Of a DNA stretch of 64,000 bases, positions 21,354 through 34,180 are shown piece by piece (the first letter of the stretch is position 1; each line of letters starts with the position of its first letter). Under the pieces are notes generated by a model. It searched no databases and was not told where the DNA came from. It saw only the letters and a list, made by a program, of their open reading frames with translations. Source of the DNA: Pohlia nutans. Its lineage: Eukaryota; Streptophyta; Bryopsida; Bryales; Mniaceae. Position numbers and translations under genes: made by a program. The stretch is taken from NCBI GenBank assembly GCA_022496805.1, contig CM040085.1:24209811-24273810 (forward strand). Direction: 5' to 3'.

Positions 21354-23245
21354 TACATTAACTCACTCTATTTGTTAATATTTTTATTCTCCCCAGCATT
21401 GCTAACTAGAAAATGTTGAACATTAATTGTTAACAAATTTTGACTCCCTTATACCCCCATTTTTGCTAATTAGACCTTCATAACTGTTGGCTCATTTTAA
21501 GATACAATATTTACCACTACTTTCAACATGCAATAAAAAAAAATGGCACCCTTTGAAAGAATGAAGAGTCTTTGGGACATTAGTGTATATGAACACCTAG
21601 TCACTCAATAAGGTCAAAATACCTAGGAATTCTCGATGCTCACGACTAGGAAGATGTTTCTAAAGCAATTTCCAACCTCTTAGCATTGGAGAAGGATTTG
21701 ATATTTGGTTTTGCTACAACGTTGCATCAAAGCACCATTGATTCATATTTCATCCTATGTGAAGGATAATATAATAATAATATAACATGATACAATAAAG
21801 AAGTGTTATTTTATAAGTGTTAATTCATGAAAGTCCTCTATTTGTTAAGGTGTTAACCCTACTATAAATGTTACGAAATTCCTACTTTGAAAGTTAATAT
21901 TTAGGGAGGGTTGCATGTAGCAAGTTCAACACATGTCTATTGAATAAATGTTTTTTGGAAAGATTCTATAATAATAGATGCCATATTTTGAAAATACTAG
22001 GTTGGATTCTACTAAGGTCTAGTGCAACAATCCCAACAACAAAATTGTCTTTGCGTGCATACAAGGCCTCCATTACATAATAGACAATGTTAGCCTATAT
22101 TTATGCCTGACACGACCATCCCAGTTGCAAAACCGGGATAATAATTGTACATCACTTTGTGTTATATAATAAACTAAATAGGCCCGTGTTGACACCCGAC
22201 ACAACATGACCATTCTGGTGACAAAATTGTCATGGGGAGCATGCGTGCATGCACCACTTCACATTATATACCGTAATAGGTTCTTCAAATAAATGTTTAT
22301 GTTAGCATAAACAAACTTTTTATTGAAAATACAATTTACCAAAAAAAATAAAATTCCATTATCAGAATTTTTTTTGCTGACCCTGCTCTCAGAGTACAGT
22401 ATCCCAAAATCCTCAAAACTTGTGTAATCATCATCTTTCTTTAATAGGAACTGAAAATGTTTATGTACATGGCATCACAACGCCTGATCAAGGATGTGAG
22501 CCTTGGTGTCCCACACTGGAGTTGTTTTCAAAATCCATGGCATAGGATTTGTGTGCACATACCTTACAATGACAATTGCACTATGGATTTATGTTTATTG
22601 GGTCTTATTGGCAACTGAAAGAGGATTCCAACATACTTATGAAAGAGCATGCAATATTTGAACATAAGGTTCTTTAGCACTTAGTGCAGTCCACCCTTTC
22701 CAACAGTAGTATTGAACATTAAATACAATGTCTCACCACCCAATTTTTAGCTAAAGATGATGTGGACTTGCCCATGATTCCGAATCCGCTACAATGATTT
22801 GGGAATAATGGCCAAGATTATGAGGTCAACAGTAGGATTAAAGAACCTTATGAACATTGGATAAATAAGTTATGAATTTTCAAAGTATTGTCTATAAGTG
22901 TATCCAAAATCGACACTAGGCTCTCATGTTCAGAGTGTACATCTTGTGCAAAAAAATATCTAGATTTAGTGTTACTTTTGGGTCCAATTGTACAAGTCTC
23001 TTTTTAGGATGGCGTCCGTTTTGGGTGTACAGAAACATGGGTGAGCACCTCTAAAGTATTGCACTCTCTAAAACATTCAATAGCTCATGCAGGGGCTGCC
23101 TTGGGGTTTCATTCAGCTTCATCCTTGGAGTTCTACCAGCCCCTGCCATGTGCCCCCTTAGCTAAGGGTGGGTTGAAGAGATGATGAGGTATATTCCTCA
23201 TCATTTCATTTGGGGGAGGTCAGTCCCTACATTTACTACTGAATG
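21354..23245. other. intergenic, no gene seen
   Basis: AT-rich. Two related stretches (about 22100-22165 and 22190-22260, both with GACACGACCAT/GACACAACATGACCAT and ACATCACTTTGT/ACCACTTCACAT) suggest an old duplication. The last part before 23246 is the likely 3' flank of CstF-50 (minus strand). Confidence 0.5.
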
Positions 23246-26200
23246 TTATGCTCGCCAAAAGCGGATGGAGCGGTCGGATCCACAGCTCACAAAGGCTGCT
23301 TCACTGGGCGAGTGTTCGATCCACCGCGGTGCACCCACATGGTTTGATGGAATCCGTGACACGACATCACCTGTCAATGAGTCCCACACCACAATCTGCA
23401 CACATTCATCATTGGGAAAGCATCAGCACTTATCCCTTAAAAGGGCCAAGGATTCCTAGTTTAAAAATGACTTATTCAATCGATCGTATTGTGAAAAATA
23501 TAATTTACATGGGACCAGATTTTATATCACTGGAATCAATGAAGAACATTGCATGTGTTGATCAAAAGAAAAATAAGTTTGAATAAAGGGAATTCTGCAT
23601 ACGATCCGTTCAAAACTGCTATAAAAACATGAGGCCCAATTTGGGCTTCTTAAGGGTTAAGGTAGAAACACCCAATTCCATCTATGCACCCATTCCTGCT
23701 ATGTAGACTTGCTCTAAACCCATTCCATGAAGTGCTTTTAAACCATTGATTTAGTTTGGATTTTAAAGAGATTGGTTTTCTGACAAGTCTATGGGACGGT
23801 TTAAGTGGTCTAGGCAACTTCCAGTTTAAAAATTCATCGCAATTACATAGCTTATCCACGATTTTTCTTACAAAATCATCCTTCTCAATTGGTAATACTA
23901 AAAAAATATTATACCTTGAAAAAAGTGCCACCAACTATGCTGAATTGCTTATTTTGACAGTTTCAGGTGTTTTATACCTTACCCTAACACTAGACAAAGC
24001 TATCAGTTGCACGAGGACAAACTATGCACGAGGCTCTGAAGAGGAACTAGGTATACCTCGTTTTGCGACTCATCGACACAAAGTATGAACTCCTCCGTGT
24101 GGTTAAAAATTGCCTGCATTGAAAAACTTCCCACATGTTTACTGAAGCACAAAGGGAAAACAATGTCTTCACTATCAACACAAATCTTCAGGAATGATGC
24201 ACAAACTAAAAAAAGGCAATCAATTGAGATCATGAAAAAGTATTGCTGTAATTCACGTAGCCTCACTGGATATTAGGAAACAATCAAGAGATCAGAATCC
24301 TTCAAACAAAGAAGGCCCATGTCAAGCTTATGTACCTCATTAGTGGACTTTACGCAACTAAGACCAAGTGAAATTCTCAAAATGGAAAAACCTCTTCAGG
24401 GCTGGGACTACACACCTGGCAACGCATTTGAGGATGTTGAGCACCTTGGTAAGACTTCACCTGCCGCCCAGTGCCTACTTCCCATAACCTGACCTGAGAA
24501 TCCTTCCCACATGACAAAACATACCTGCACAAGAAGACAACCATATTTCGTGCCATGTTGAAAAAATCAATGCAATTACGTCTACACAAAAGGCCCAGGT
24601 CTGCTATGACATACGATATGTGCAGAATAATTAAAATGTATCATGTGAGCGGCAGTTTCTGGTTTATTCCATATCAGTAAAGGTCTAGAATATACCTCTG
24701 GTCTTTGGTAAAGGTGACACTGGTTGCTTCTGTGGTTCCGTGAGCACCAGTAATTGCTCGCACACATCGTGCATTCAAGCCATCCCAGATTCGAACACCC
24801 CCATCTTTGCTTGCAGTGACATACAAACCTCCATTTGCAGAGTATCGGACCTACAAACCGTTTACACTTTCAAAGCTTACTGAACAGAATTCAAGCAGAG
24901 GATCAAAAGACATCTTTGCAATGCTCCTCGTCGTCTTTGTCATCCTATTACAAGGCCATCGAGCGATCAATGCATCAGAAACTCTAAAGAAAAAGGCCAA
25001 CAATCTGATTAACTAAGGCGTTAGATACGCTACCTGGTTAATAGCACCACCAACATGGTTGTCTTGGAGGGACGAAGACAAGTAGCATTGAAATGTCGAC
25101 ACGTCATACAAATGAGCAATCTGGTGGTCCGTTCCTGAAGAATGGCACAAGAGAGGTCACAGGCATTTAACCCCTAAAGGACCAAGGACTCACAGTTTTA
25201 AAATGGCAAATTCAATTGATCATATTGTGAAAAATATAATTCAGATGGGACCAAATTTTATATCACCAGAACTAGTGAAGATCATTGCATGTGTTGGTTA
25301 AAAAACAAATAAATTTGAACAAGAGGAAGTCCAAATAGGACCTACTCAAAACTGTTAAAAAAAACATGGAGCCCAGTTTGGGCTTCTTGGTCCTGCAGGG
25401 GCTAAAAATTTCATCCGGATCACGATACTTCCTACATAGAATATTCAGATGCTCCCTCTTTCCAATCAAAAAGCATTTCGATTTGATACCAAACGACGAT
25501 GCCATCACGTTACACCATCAAATATCCAAGCTATAAAGGAGATCACAGTAGCTCATAGAATGAATTTGTTGCCAATAAATCAATATGTCGAAGCTCACTA
25601 ACCTGCAAGTAGATAATCACCGCAGGGATGAAACGCAACTGAACGTACATTGTGTGTATCCTGCACTCATTAATAACATACTGGTAAAACAATTGCTCAA
25701 TAGGCTCGAGTGAAAAAAGAATATTCAGTTGTCAATGACGTCCTTAATACACCTAAGTCAATAAACTGAATATAATAAAAGGATCATGCACAACAAGATG
25801 TTTCAAATTAAAGTATCTAACACTAGACAAGACCATGCCACCTCAGCCTATTACACCCGCCAAAAGGTATATGCACCTCAAGGACCTATCCTATGCGCCA
25901 GAGAGAAGAGAGAAAAATCAAACCTGAATAACTCTCACAGCACGTCTTGCAGCTGATTTGGCGAAGTCAAAGAACCTGCATAAAACAATTACATCATCAA
26001 CACCAGTCTTACAAGGAACTTAACAGCACTAGAGTACTAGAGTGCTCAAAATCTCTGATGACGTTCAGCAAGATTAAAAACTATCTACAGCAACATAGAC
26101 AAAGTGAACAATAAAGGGTAAAAACAATGGGACGAAAAACGTACTTAATGGTGCGGTCTTTAGCACCTGATATAAGTATTGACATTTGCGGATGAAAATC

Positions 26201-28315
26201 TAGGTCGTTAATTGGCTGCATCCCAACATTAATGGTTATATTTCAGCAAAGAAGCTACACTTATTTTATCCGTAATATACCTCAAACTTGATGGACCATT
26301 ACACTAAAAAAATTCAGTACAACATTTCGGTGTTTATTCTGGGAAAGATTCTTTGTTGTGTATCGAGATCAACATATTGAAAATGAATTTAAAGAGAATT
26401 TTTTTTCCGTTTTCTCTCTTTCGTTTACAATGTGCAGAAATCAACGCGTTGGGAATACAAAAAGACAATGTTGCGTTCAAGAAGAACCTGCATATGATCA
26501 TAAAATGTTCGTATAACTGGACGAATGGGAGATTCACGGGAGCCAGTATCTGCCCCCACCATCATTTGCCGCACTTTATCGACCTGTATTTACCCAAAAG
26601 TCATGCTCATTAGAATTTTCTTTTTTTAAATGACAAGAATTACCTATAAATTTGCTACTACTTTAAAGCATCTGAATCCAACCAAACGGCATAAATCCAA
26701 AGTGACATCGTACAATGGATTCCCTGAGAATACTAGAAATTTGCACTGAACGTCTGAAAATGAGAAATATGTTTAGTATAGACCATACAAACAGTGAATG
26801 AGAGGGCCTTGGGCAAAAGTTACCTCAAACAGCTTGATCGATGTATCTGCGCTACCAGTGGCCACAAGTCGTCCATCGGGACTGAACCGTGCACAACGGG
26901 CCATGTTCTACAACACCCAAAACATACTCTAACCATGTCATTTTAGGCTGTAAAAAAAACCTCCATAATTCTTCTAAGTAGTTACCCCTTAAAGGACCAA
27001 GGATTCACAGTTTTAAAATGACAAATTCAATTAATCATATTATGAAAAATATAATTCAGACGGGACCAAATCTTATATCACTGGAATCAGTGAACATTGC
27101 ATGTGTTGATCAAAAACACGAATAAATTCGAAGAGGAAGTTCAAATAAGACCTACTCAAAACTGTTAAAAAAAACATGGTGACCATTCTGGTCACCGTGG
27201 ACGCATGAACAAACTTGAAATAGGGTTAAAGATGTTGTAAGAGACCGAGAAGGTACACGAAAGTAAACAAACCTTGTGCTCCGAGACATGTCGAGAGTCA
27301 TACTTGGGGGCTTTGGTGGCCTTGGCGGTGCCTTTGGTGGCCTGCACTGAGCTGTACACATCATATCAGTAAATCCTTGTATCACTACTAATTTTTGTGC
27401 AGGAACACCCACATAGACCAATTGACAAATTGAAAAGGTATGCGAAACTACCTAAAATCCAGAGAAGTCCTGGCCACTGCTGGCAAAGGACCGTAGCCAG
27501 CCAAAGTGGCTCCACTGCCACTCTTGTCGACGGTAGAAACCGGAACCGCGTCCTCCCGGTCCACAGCCAAGCCCTAACAGTAGCAAATTACCGATAAGGA
27601 CAAGCATTCATTTTATATTTCCTTTTTCTTTTTACTACAATATGTTTAATTTTTAAGAAGATAATTCATTCTTCTCCCAGTAGTCATTAAAAATTTATTG
27701 TTCCAGTTTAAAATGCAATATGAACAATTAGTAACTGAAATAAACGGCGTACAAAAACAAGCAAATGCAATTGATTACTAGGTTTTGAAACGAGAACGAT
27801 TACCTTGCGAACGAGGTCAAGGAGCTTGTTTGGTGGAACCTCAGTCTGCAACGGCGTCATCGTGGCGTTCGAGACAGCTATGGCCGCCTGCAATTGAAAA
27901 TAAGAATATCAATAAACCTCATAATCAGCTTAAATTCTTAAACCCTATACCTTAGACCCTTAAACAGCTCAGTGCAGGCAACCAAAGGCACCTCCAATGT
28001 AAGGTACTTGTTTACTTTCATGAGCCTCCTTACAGAGCGCGGTCTTTAACCCTAATCTCAAATTTTGAATTGCATTTGCTTGCATTTTGAGATTCGGAAC
28101 CCAACCTCAATCAAATGCCTTAAACCCTAAACGAGAAACTTAAATCAGTTCAACTGACGCCATGAATTTGCTCATCCCGAAATCTCAAAAGGAAAAAAAA
28201 AGGCGTGCAAACAGCCAACCTGGTTCAAATTGTGGTCGCGCAAGTGCGCCACAATCAAGGCCATGACGTGCCGCTGCAATGCGCCATCGTGCTGATGATC
28301 CGCATCCAACCCCAT
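23246..28315 (-). CDS. CSTF50: cleavage stimulation factor subunit 1 (CstF-50), WD40 protein, 437 aa
   Basis: Fourteen minus-strand exons, all with GT-AG borders and compatible phases: 28315-28220, 27887-27804, 27573-27452, 27351-27273, 26907-26824, 26583-26488, 26215-26145, 25975-25924, 25660-25603, 25134-25034, 24850-24696, 24524-24416, 24113-24057 and 23395-23246. Together they make 1314 nt, 437 aa, close to animal and plant CstF-50 (about 430). The N-terminal dimerisation domain carries VMALIVAHLRDHNLNQ, then SNATMTPLQTEVPPNKLLDL. WD repeats follow, with landmarks MARCARFSPDGRLVATGS, IRTFYDHMQ-PINDLDFHP, VRYSANGGLYVTASKDG and a last repeat GAPRWIEHSPSEAAFVSCGS ending in RFWRA. CstF-50 is the subunit of the CstF complex linking pre-mRNA 3'-end cleavage to polymerase II. 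Introns 4, 9 and 13 each contain a family A MITE. The gene appears intact. Confidence 0.95.
23434..23656. mobile_element. family A MITE in CstF-50 intron 13
   Basis: CCCTTAAAAGGGCCAAGGATTC at the left and TTGGGCTTCTTAAGGG plus TTAA at the right, with the common family A interior (CGTATTGTGAAAAATATAAT, CATTGCATGTGTTGATCAAA). The terminal bases are partly decayed. Confidence 0.8.
25171..25401. mobile_element. family A MITE in CstF-50 intron 9 (231 bp)
   Basis: It starts CCCCTAAAGGACCAAGGACT after TTAA (25167-25170) and ends CTTGGTCCTGCAGGGG. The right TTAA has become CTAA. This is the cleanest solo copy of family A in the window, and it has uninterrupted sequence where the copies at 6128 and 17013 carry insertions. 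Confidence 0.85.
26985..27226. mobile_element. family A MITE in CstF-50 intron 4
   Basis: CCCCTTAAAGGACCAAGGATTCACAG at the left, family A interior, and a diverged right end (about AATAGGG then TTAA at 27227). The left TTAA has decayed to TTA. Confidence 0.7.
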
Positions 28316-28782
28316 TGTCGGTGAAGAGAATGGAATGAAACGGTAGATTTTTTCTCACCTCATCACCGATTTCAACAACATGAATGTGCGGAATGAATGA
28401 CTGCAAAAAATGTAAGAAATGAATGTTAGCTACGAGATTGTTCTTTGTGAGAAGAATGTCGGAGGTTGCCTCGGACTCTTGCAATACGAAGGTCTGTGGA
28501 AATCGGTCTGCGTTCACACTGCCTTGGTCAATACAGCATATGTTTGGGATAATTAGGGTTTAGGACGTTTTAGGCCCCTCTACATCACTAGTGTTGTGTT
28601 TGGTTGGTTGACTTTTTCAAGGGGGTTGACCAAACTTAATCCAACAAGGGCCACATGGGATTAGGGGAGCATCATGGGAGTTGAGTTGGGTTGTGTTGAA
28701 AATTCTAGATGTTTTTGGGTTGAAAATAGTTTCAACCAAAGGTCACACAAAGAGAGTAATTTCAATCTTCATCCCCTCTTAA

Positions 28783-29138
28783 CCCTTAAACGTCAAGAGG
28801 GCCTGGACGGGGCAGCCCGGAAGGCATCTAAATTTTCGGAGGGAAAAAAAAAAAACGAAAAAAAAGCAAAAACGGCTCTACGGGACACTGCTGGCCAACA
28901 CTGTAGCACTGCGGCATCTCAACTGCCCCAACCTCAAAAACTTGTTCAATTTCATAACTTTGATTGCTTACCAATGATTCCACAATCTCTCAAATGAGGC
29001 GCAAATTTGCAATCTAGATCGCTTTTTCAGTAGCTTTCCAACGCACCAATCCACGTTTGATTTGGTTGAGAAAATCTACTTTTTTCTTGATTATTCTCTT
29101 TTAAATAAGCCCATGGGGTTTACCTTGACGTTTAAGGG
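28783..29138. mobile_element. TTAA-flanked MITE, family C2
   Basis: This 356-bp element lies between TTAA at 28779-28782 and 29139-29142, with inverted ends CCCTTAAACGTCAAG and TTGACGTTTAAGGG. Its body is the inverted match of 9230-9574. It lies upstream of the CstF-50 start. Confidence 0.85.
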
Positions 29139-29142
29139 TTAA

Positions 29143-29464
29143 TCCCTAAACGTCTCAACATTTAGAAACTAGATCATGAACATATTCAAAGCCTTGTAAC
29201 TTTCTTATACAATACCGAATGACTTTCATCCAAGTCACCTTTACTAGCCTATTAAATTCTTTATCAATTAAAGTAAATCTCTCGTGATGGGGAAATGTTG
29301 ATAATATTGGAGAGGCCTCCAAATGCAAGTACGTCAAATTTGTTGGGTAGATTTTATGCTTGCAATGGTCCTCTCATGTATACATTATGTACATCTGAGC
29401 CATGCTAATAATTATTTTTGAGGCTAGCATCTACTTGTGTTCAAAGGGTCGGCACATTTAGGAG
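29143..29464. mobile_element. TTAA-flanked MITE, family C, abutting
   Basis: It begins TCCCTAAACGTCTC directly at the TTAA that ends the previous element and finishes GCACATTTAGGAG plus TTAA (29465-29468). Its ends are more diverged. Confidence 0.65.
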
Positions 29465-29468
29465 TTAA

Positions 29469-30168
29469 AATAAATTTTCAATTGTGGTCCCCCTCCCTTA
29501 GTTGAAAATTTATACTACCGTAGTTTACTAGCAGGTTCAGCAGCCTCCTATCTAATATTAACTTGTTTCTACATATAGATTTACACAAAATATATTCATT
29601 CTAAAATCCATTTTTTCCCTTACAAATTTCTTTAAAGAATTTCTAAAAATTTTAAGCATTTGTTTTTAGAATTATTTTTGGTCAAACCTGCTAGTATACT
29701 ATTGTATTACATTGAACAATGCTTCTCGCCACTGTTCAACTCAATCCAAACCCAACCTTCTATTGGTTTGAGTTTGATTAAAAACACTCAATCCAATTTC
29801 AACCCGATTTCAACCCAATCCAACTATCTGCATGGTTCCCTCTTTAGTTGGCTTTGGAATTGTATTAAATAGAGAAACACCATTCAATGCAATAGTTATA
29901 AATTTTCAGCCAAAGATAGGGACTAGGGTTGAAAAAAATTCTCAAAAAGGGGACCATGGTTTAGAATTTTTATGTGCGAATAGTTCATACTACAAATTAG
30001 ACTAAGTTGGCTCGTACCAGAGTTCGACACAAAAATTTTAGAACACCGTCTTCATATGTGTATAGTCTGTATTATAAAAAAGATTCAAACAACACGCAAT
30101 GGTCAAATTTCAATATAATTAGCCCATGATGTGTTACCTCAGACTCTTGCATTCCCATTTTTTAAAAC

Positions 30169-30176
<8 letters not shown>
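29469..30176. other. intergenic, no gene seen
   Basis: AT-rich with a short AACCCAA/CAATCCAA-rich patch (29735-29830). No coding frame stands out. Confidence 0.5.

Positions 30177-30233
<57 letters not shown>
30177..30233. repeat. (TA)n microsatellite, ~27 repeats
   Basis: An almost pure AT/TA run follows an A tract. It lies about 40 bp beyond the last stop codon of the minus-strand LINE fragment and probably is its 3' tail. Confidence 0.95.
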
Positions 30234-30235
<2 letters not shown>

Positions 30236-30271
30236 TGTGTAGATCATTACCCTCCCTCTTTTATTGTACTA

Positions 30272-31600
30272 TTATGTTGGTATTGGTTGATTATTTTCTA
30301 TACGTCTTTTGTGTAAAAGGATTGATCCAACATATTGTATGGCAATGGTATTTATTGCTTTAAATGTGTGTTTTATGGAGGTTTCGCAAATGCTGAATTT
30401 TGTTTCTATTTGTTTCATTGAGGGGGCGTGTGTGGTTCCTCTAGCTCCAGCTGTGATGACTATGATGGGATCTACTGTCCAACCTTGTTGTATGATGTTA
30501 TTAATTAAAGGTTGGTATTTTAGATTTTTTTTGCCAATTGTTTCTGGTGAAAATCTGTCGTTTGTGTATGTGAATTCTATAAATTGTATGGTTAGGTTAT
30601 CATCGGGGAGTAGAGGAGGTGGACTTTGGTATGGTAGGCCTTTGATGCATAGTATATCTGGTTTGAGTCTGGCATTACATTGACATTTGTGTTGGCCACA
30701 AGTACATGGTAATAACCATGTAGGAACTGTGTTTTCTTGTGGATTATTGTTGACTGTGCCCGCATTCATGAGAGTGTAGCATCTAGAGTTATTTGAGGAT
30801 AGTATTAATTTTCTTATTTCCCAAACTGTTTTGTTGTGTCTTTTAGTTCTTAGTGCATGTATATGGTGTTGTTTGCAGAGTAAGAGTATATGTAGCCATG
30901 TGTCTGCATCTTGTGAGTTACAAATGGGGCATGTTTTAGAGGGGAATCTTTGTATACCGAAAATTAATTTTTTCTGGCGTTTCCCATGTATTGGCCAGTT
31001 CTAAATTTTAGTATGCTTGTTTTTTGTGAATCTGTTATTTATGGGTTATTCCAAAAATCATTGGATATTTCGTTATCTATGATGGGGTTCATGGTCCATT
31101 TGTTGATGTTGGGGAAGTCTTCTGCCAATATTTCTAGATTATTTTCTCGGTCATATTTCTTTATGTATTCATCTAGACATCTAACTGGACCTTTGTCTGG
31201 TTGTTTATAACGACCGGGCTATGTGTCTTTTTGAAAGTAGTAAGGTGTGGTATGTGCAAATTCATGTGGATTTGCGGCAAATTGATAGTTTCTTTTCATG
31301 GTACCTTCTTTTGCGAGTTGATCTGCGTGTTCATTTCCGTTAATTTTAGCGTGTGCTTTAACTTTGTATATTGTGGTGGGTTGTGTACGCTTTTTTAGCA
31401 TATCTACCATTTCTTTTAATATGGTTTTATCGGTGTGGTTGTTTTTTTGGGTTGGGTGTTTTAGTTGTGTGTTTAGAACGTGTATATAGTCGAGACAATT
31501 TGTAAAAATATGTGTAAGTGTGTATATATATGTATGGGGTAAGCAGAGAGTGGACATATACTGACCCCTCTCGTGGCAAGTTCTCAAAAATGAAAAGTTT
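30272..31600 (-). pseudogene. non-LTR retrotransposon 3' end: RNase H, zinc finger, possible endonuclease
   Basis: On the minus strand the first part (31587-31219) ends in an RNase H domain C-terminus, with KVKAHAKINGNEHADQLAKEG as its signature. After a gap with a LRTGQYMGNARK-type segment near 31010-30965 and a frameshift, a second frame opens. It contains a zinc finger (KTCPICNSQ then WLHILLLCKQH, near 30930-30840) and, from 30769 to 30272, a 165-aa C-terminal domain. That domain has RLKPDILCIKG, then IQFIEFTYTND, and a Lys about ten residues on. The PD...E...K order suggests a restriction-like endonuclease fold; this is inference. At least one frameshift makes it dead. The reverse transcriptase core is absent from the window. 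Confidence 0.7.
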
Positions 31601-32079
31601 TGCTATGAAAGAGATAGGCACATACCTACCACATATGTATTTTTAATTTAAAATAAAATAAAATAAATAGCATGTGTCTAGATACACCTTTTGATGCAAA
31701 TTTATCAACCTCAAAACTTGCTACAAGGGAAGTGGATATATACATCAACAAGATATAGATAGCATCAAGGGCAGGTATCCATCGCACGCGGTGCCATAGC
31801 CATTGATGTTTCATCGCGTATGGCAGGGCGAGTCCGACGGAAGAGGAAAGAGATTGACATTGAACATGTCAGAGATATTCTACTATCAAAATGATCCAAT
31901 ATCAGCTCGTTGTCTACCGCTTTAGATTTTTTCAAGTCGACACGTTATCAATTGATCTTTCAAAAGTCCATGATCTCTCAGAGCGCTGAAACCATATTTC
32001 ACCAACAAGAACAAACTGGCAAGGTTGTGTCATTGCATTGCAAGTTTGAACGATGCCAATCAACACAGTGATGAAAAAC
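31601..32079. other. intergenic, no gene seen
   Basis: No motif or convincing frame. The left part may be diverged LINE sequence. Confidence 0.4.
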
Positions 32080-32445
32080 AACACTATTGGTTTATATCAA
32101 GTCTCATTCTTTGTTCAAATAGTGAGACTTTAAACATGATTTTCCAAAATATGTAGAATCAAATAATGGAAACCATACCATCTCGTAGTGCATGTTATTC
32201 CAATTTCATTACAATTTTTTTTTTAAAATTGTGTTACTTCTGGATTTTTAATTGAATTTCAAAAGAAAACTTTGCAAAATTAATTAAAAAGTATAAATAA
32301 AAAATTATGATGAATCCAACCGTACAAATGTGATCTTCACATTAATATTTACTACTTCGCTTTGTACATCAACTCCATTTTTGTTTTTCATAAAACATTT
32401 TACAACGAATCTTTGAAAACAATGTTGAATCGGGACTTCAAAGGG
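32080..32445. mobile_element. truncated family D MITE
   Basis: It closely matches 63327-63674 (AGTGAGAC, AACATGATTTTCCAAAATA, CAAATAATGGAAACCATACC) and ends in CGGGACTTCAAAGGG plus TTAA (32446-32449). The left end is missing. Confidence 0.75.
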
Positions 32446-32474
32446 TTAAAGAACCCAACTATAGGATCTTTTAA

Positions 32475-33276
32475 CCCTTTAGTGCCCAGTAAACCACATT
32501 ATGGTCACTACAACGTCCGAAATGCAAATAGCAGAGAATCCGTGAAGAATTGGAACTTCAGTTTTGAAGTTTAGATTTGCGCATATACATTACGCACCTT
32601 CCAGAAAAAGAAATTTTCAATTTGGAATTGTACAACTATCAAAATACCTATCAACAGAACGCAAAATACTGCAAATACTTGAAAATACAGTAAATACTTA
32701 CAAATACAACATATGTATTGTGTAGTATTTCTTGTGTTTGGAAGTTTGTTATCTTGTTTTATTTTTTTGGATTGTGTTCTCTTCTTCATCTTCCATTAGT
32801 GTGTGTAATCCGATCTTGACTAATGTACCCACTCCTGTCAATTTTCAACGTATAAAATTTTGTCCTAAACCGTACATGGACAAGTCACTTTCACTTATAA
32901 ATCTCACAATAATTATGTGTGAGTCTATTTTTGATATGAAAGATTGCAACAGAGAGGTGTTGACATAGGGCATAGCTGAACTTCTTTGCTTTTATTTTTG
33001 AAAATTTACCTCAAATTCTATTTAACTTTGAAGTCACACACCCCCCAAAATCTCGTTTTTGAGCGTGCATTATACAGTTCAAATACATACTATAATCTTC
33101 CGATCCCACCATCGGATGATTCTCAAATTTTAATAAAATGTGTGCTCTCGAGTTGAGAATAGAATTGTACGGTTACTTTCTAATTTAACCCATTCTATTT
33201 TTGGTAGTCTCAACCACAGTGGAAAAACCCATTGAAATCCAGAGCTGTCTGCTACAGTACCCTGGGCACTAAAGGG
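32475..33276. mobile_element. TTAA-flanked MITE, family B (802 bp)
   Basis: The ends CCCTTTAGTGCCCAG and CTGGGCACTAAAGGG are perfect inverted repeats, with TTAA at 32471-32474 and 33277-33280. This is the best preserved family B copy. It holds the same FLCLEVCYL-type open frame (32732-32968) as 6432-6695. Confidence 0.9.
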
Positions 33277-33280
33277 TTAA

Positions 33281-33730
33281 TCAACATGTTGCAACATGTC
33301 TAAAAATTTGAGTGAAAAACCTCGTTGAATTCAAATAATGTAATGCTTGAACTTCAAAAACAAATCTTTTTCAACTCTTTCCAATGATGATGTTTCATCT
33401 TTCAAAATAAATAGTTTACAATAGGTATTCCCTACAATTATTGCATAAAACATTATGTTGTGAATCACAATCACTTTTGAAAACAAGCAACTAGTTGCGT
33501 GGACTTTGCCTTAGTATTTACCCTAAATTTACTTCTACGGCTTGTTTATATTGTTCAACCATGTAACTCCTTGAAAAGGCCTAAAAGGAGGCCTTTTCGT
33601 AGTCTCTCCCCTGGTAGGGCAGAGACAATTAAAAAAAGGTGAAAGAAAAGACAAGATGAAAGGAGAGTTACAAGATATAGTACTCCCTCGTCACTTCATG
33701 ACTCAGTATGTACCATTTCCTGTAACTCTT
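33281..33730. other. spacer with a GGCCTTTTC hairpin
   Basis: A small hairpin GAAAAGGCCT / AGGCCTTTTC lies at about 33573-33598. No gene seen. Confidence 0.5.
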
Positions 33731-34180
33731 CTCCAAAATTGAATCATCTAGTACAGAAGGTGATCTCCAATATTGCAGCAGAAACCTATCTACAACTTTC
33801 AATCTGATAAAAGAGAATCTTGTCCAAAATTGAATCATCTAGTGCAGAAGGTAATCTCTAATATTGCAGCAGAAACCTATCTACGACATCCAATCTGATA
33901 AAAGACTCTTCTCCAAAATTGAATTATCTAGTACAGAAGGTGATCTCCAATATTGCAGCAGAAACCCATCTACAACATTCAATCTGATAAAAGAGACTTC
34001 TCCAAAATTGAATGATCTAGCACAGAAGGTGATCTCCAATATTGCAGCAGAAACCTATCTACGACATCCAATCTGATAAAAGAGACTCTTCTTCAAAATT
34101 GAATCATCCAGTACAGAAGGTGATCTACAATATTGAGCAGAAACCTATGTACAACATTTAATCTGATAAAAGAGCATGCA
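33731..34180. repeat. five-copy ~90-bp tandem repeat downstream of SICKLE
   Basis: The phrase CCAAAATTGAATCATCTAGT begins near 33732, 33823, 33912, 34001 and 34092. Each unit continues AGAAGGTGATCTCCAATATT, then GCAGCAGAAACC, then AATCTGATAAAAGAG. Copies are 85-95% alike by eye. It lies about 190-640 bp past the stop codon of the minus-strand SICKLE-like gene. Confidence 0.9.

Noticed and set aside
26641..26760. Possible extra CstF-50 exon on the minus strand (VQCKFLVFSGNPLYDV...)
   Set aside because: No CstF-50 similarity; exons 5 and 6 join in phase 0 without it and give the expected LFE-VDKVRQ sequence.
30131..30316. 61-codon frame with YIYIYIYI
   Set aside because: Translation of the (TA)n microsatellite.
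33731..34180. Regular ~90-bp repeats as a possible CRISPR array
   Set aside because: Eukaryotic context; the whole unit is repeated without unique spacers, so it is an ordinary tandem repeat.
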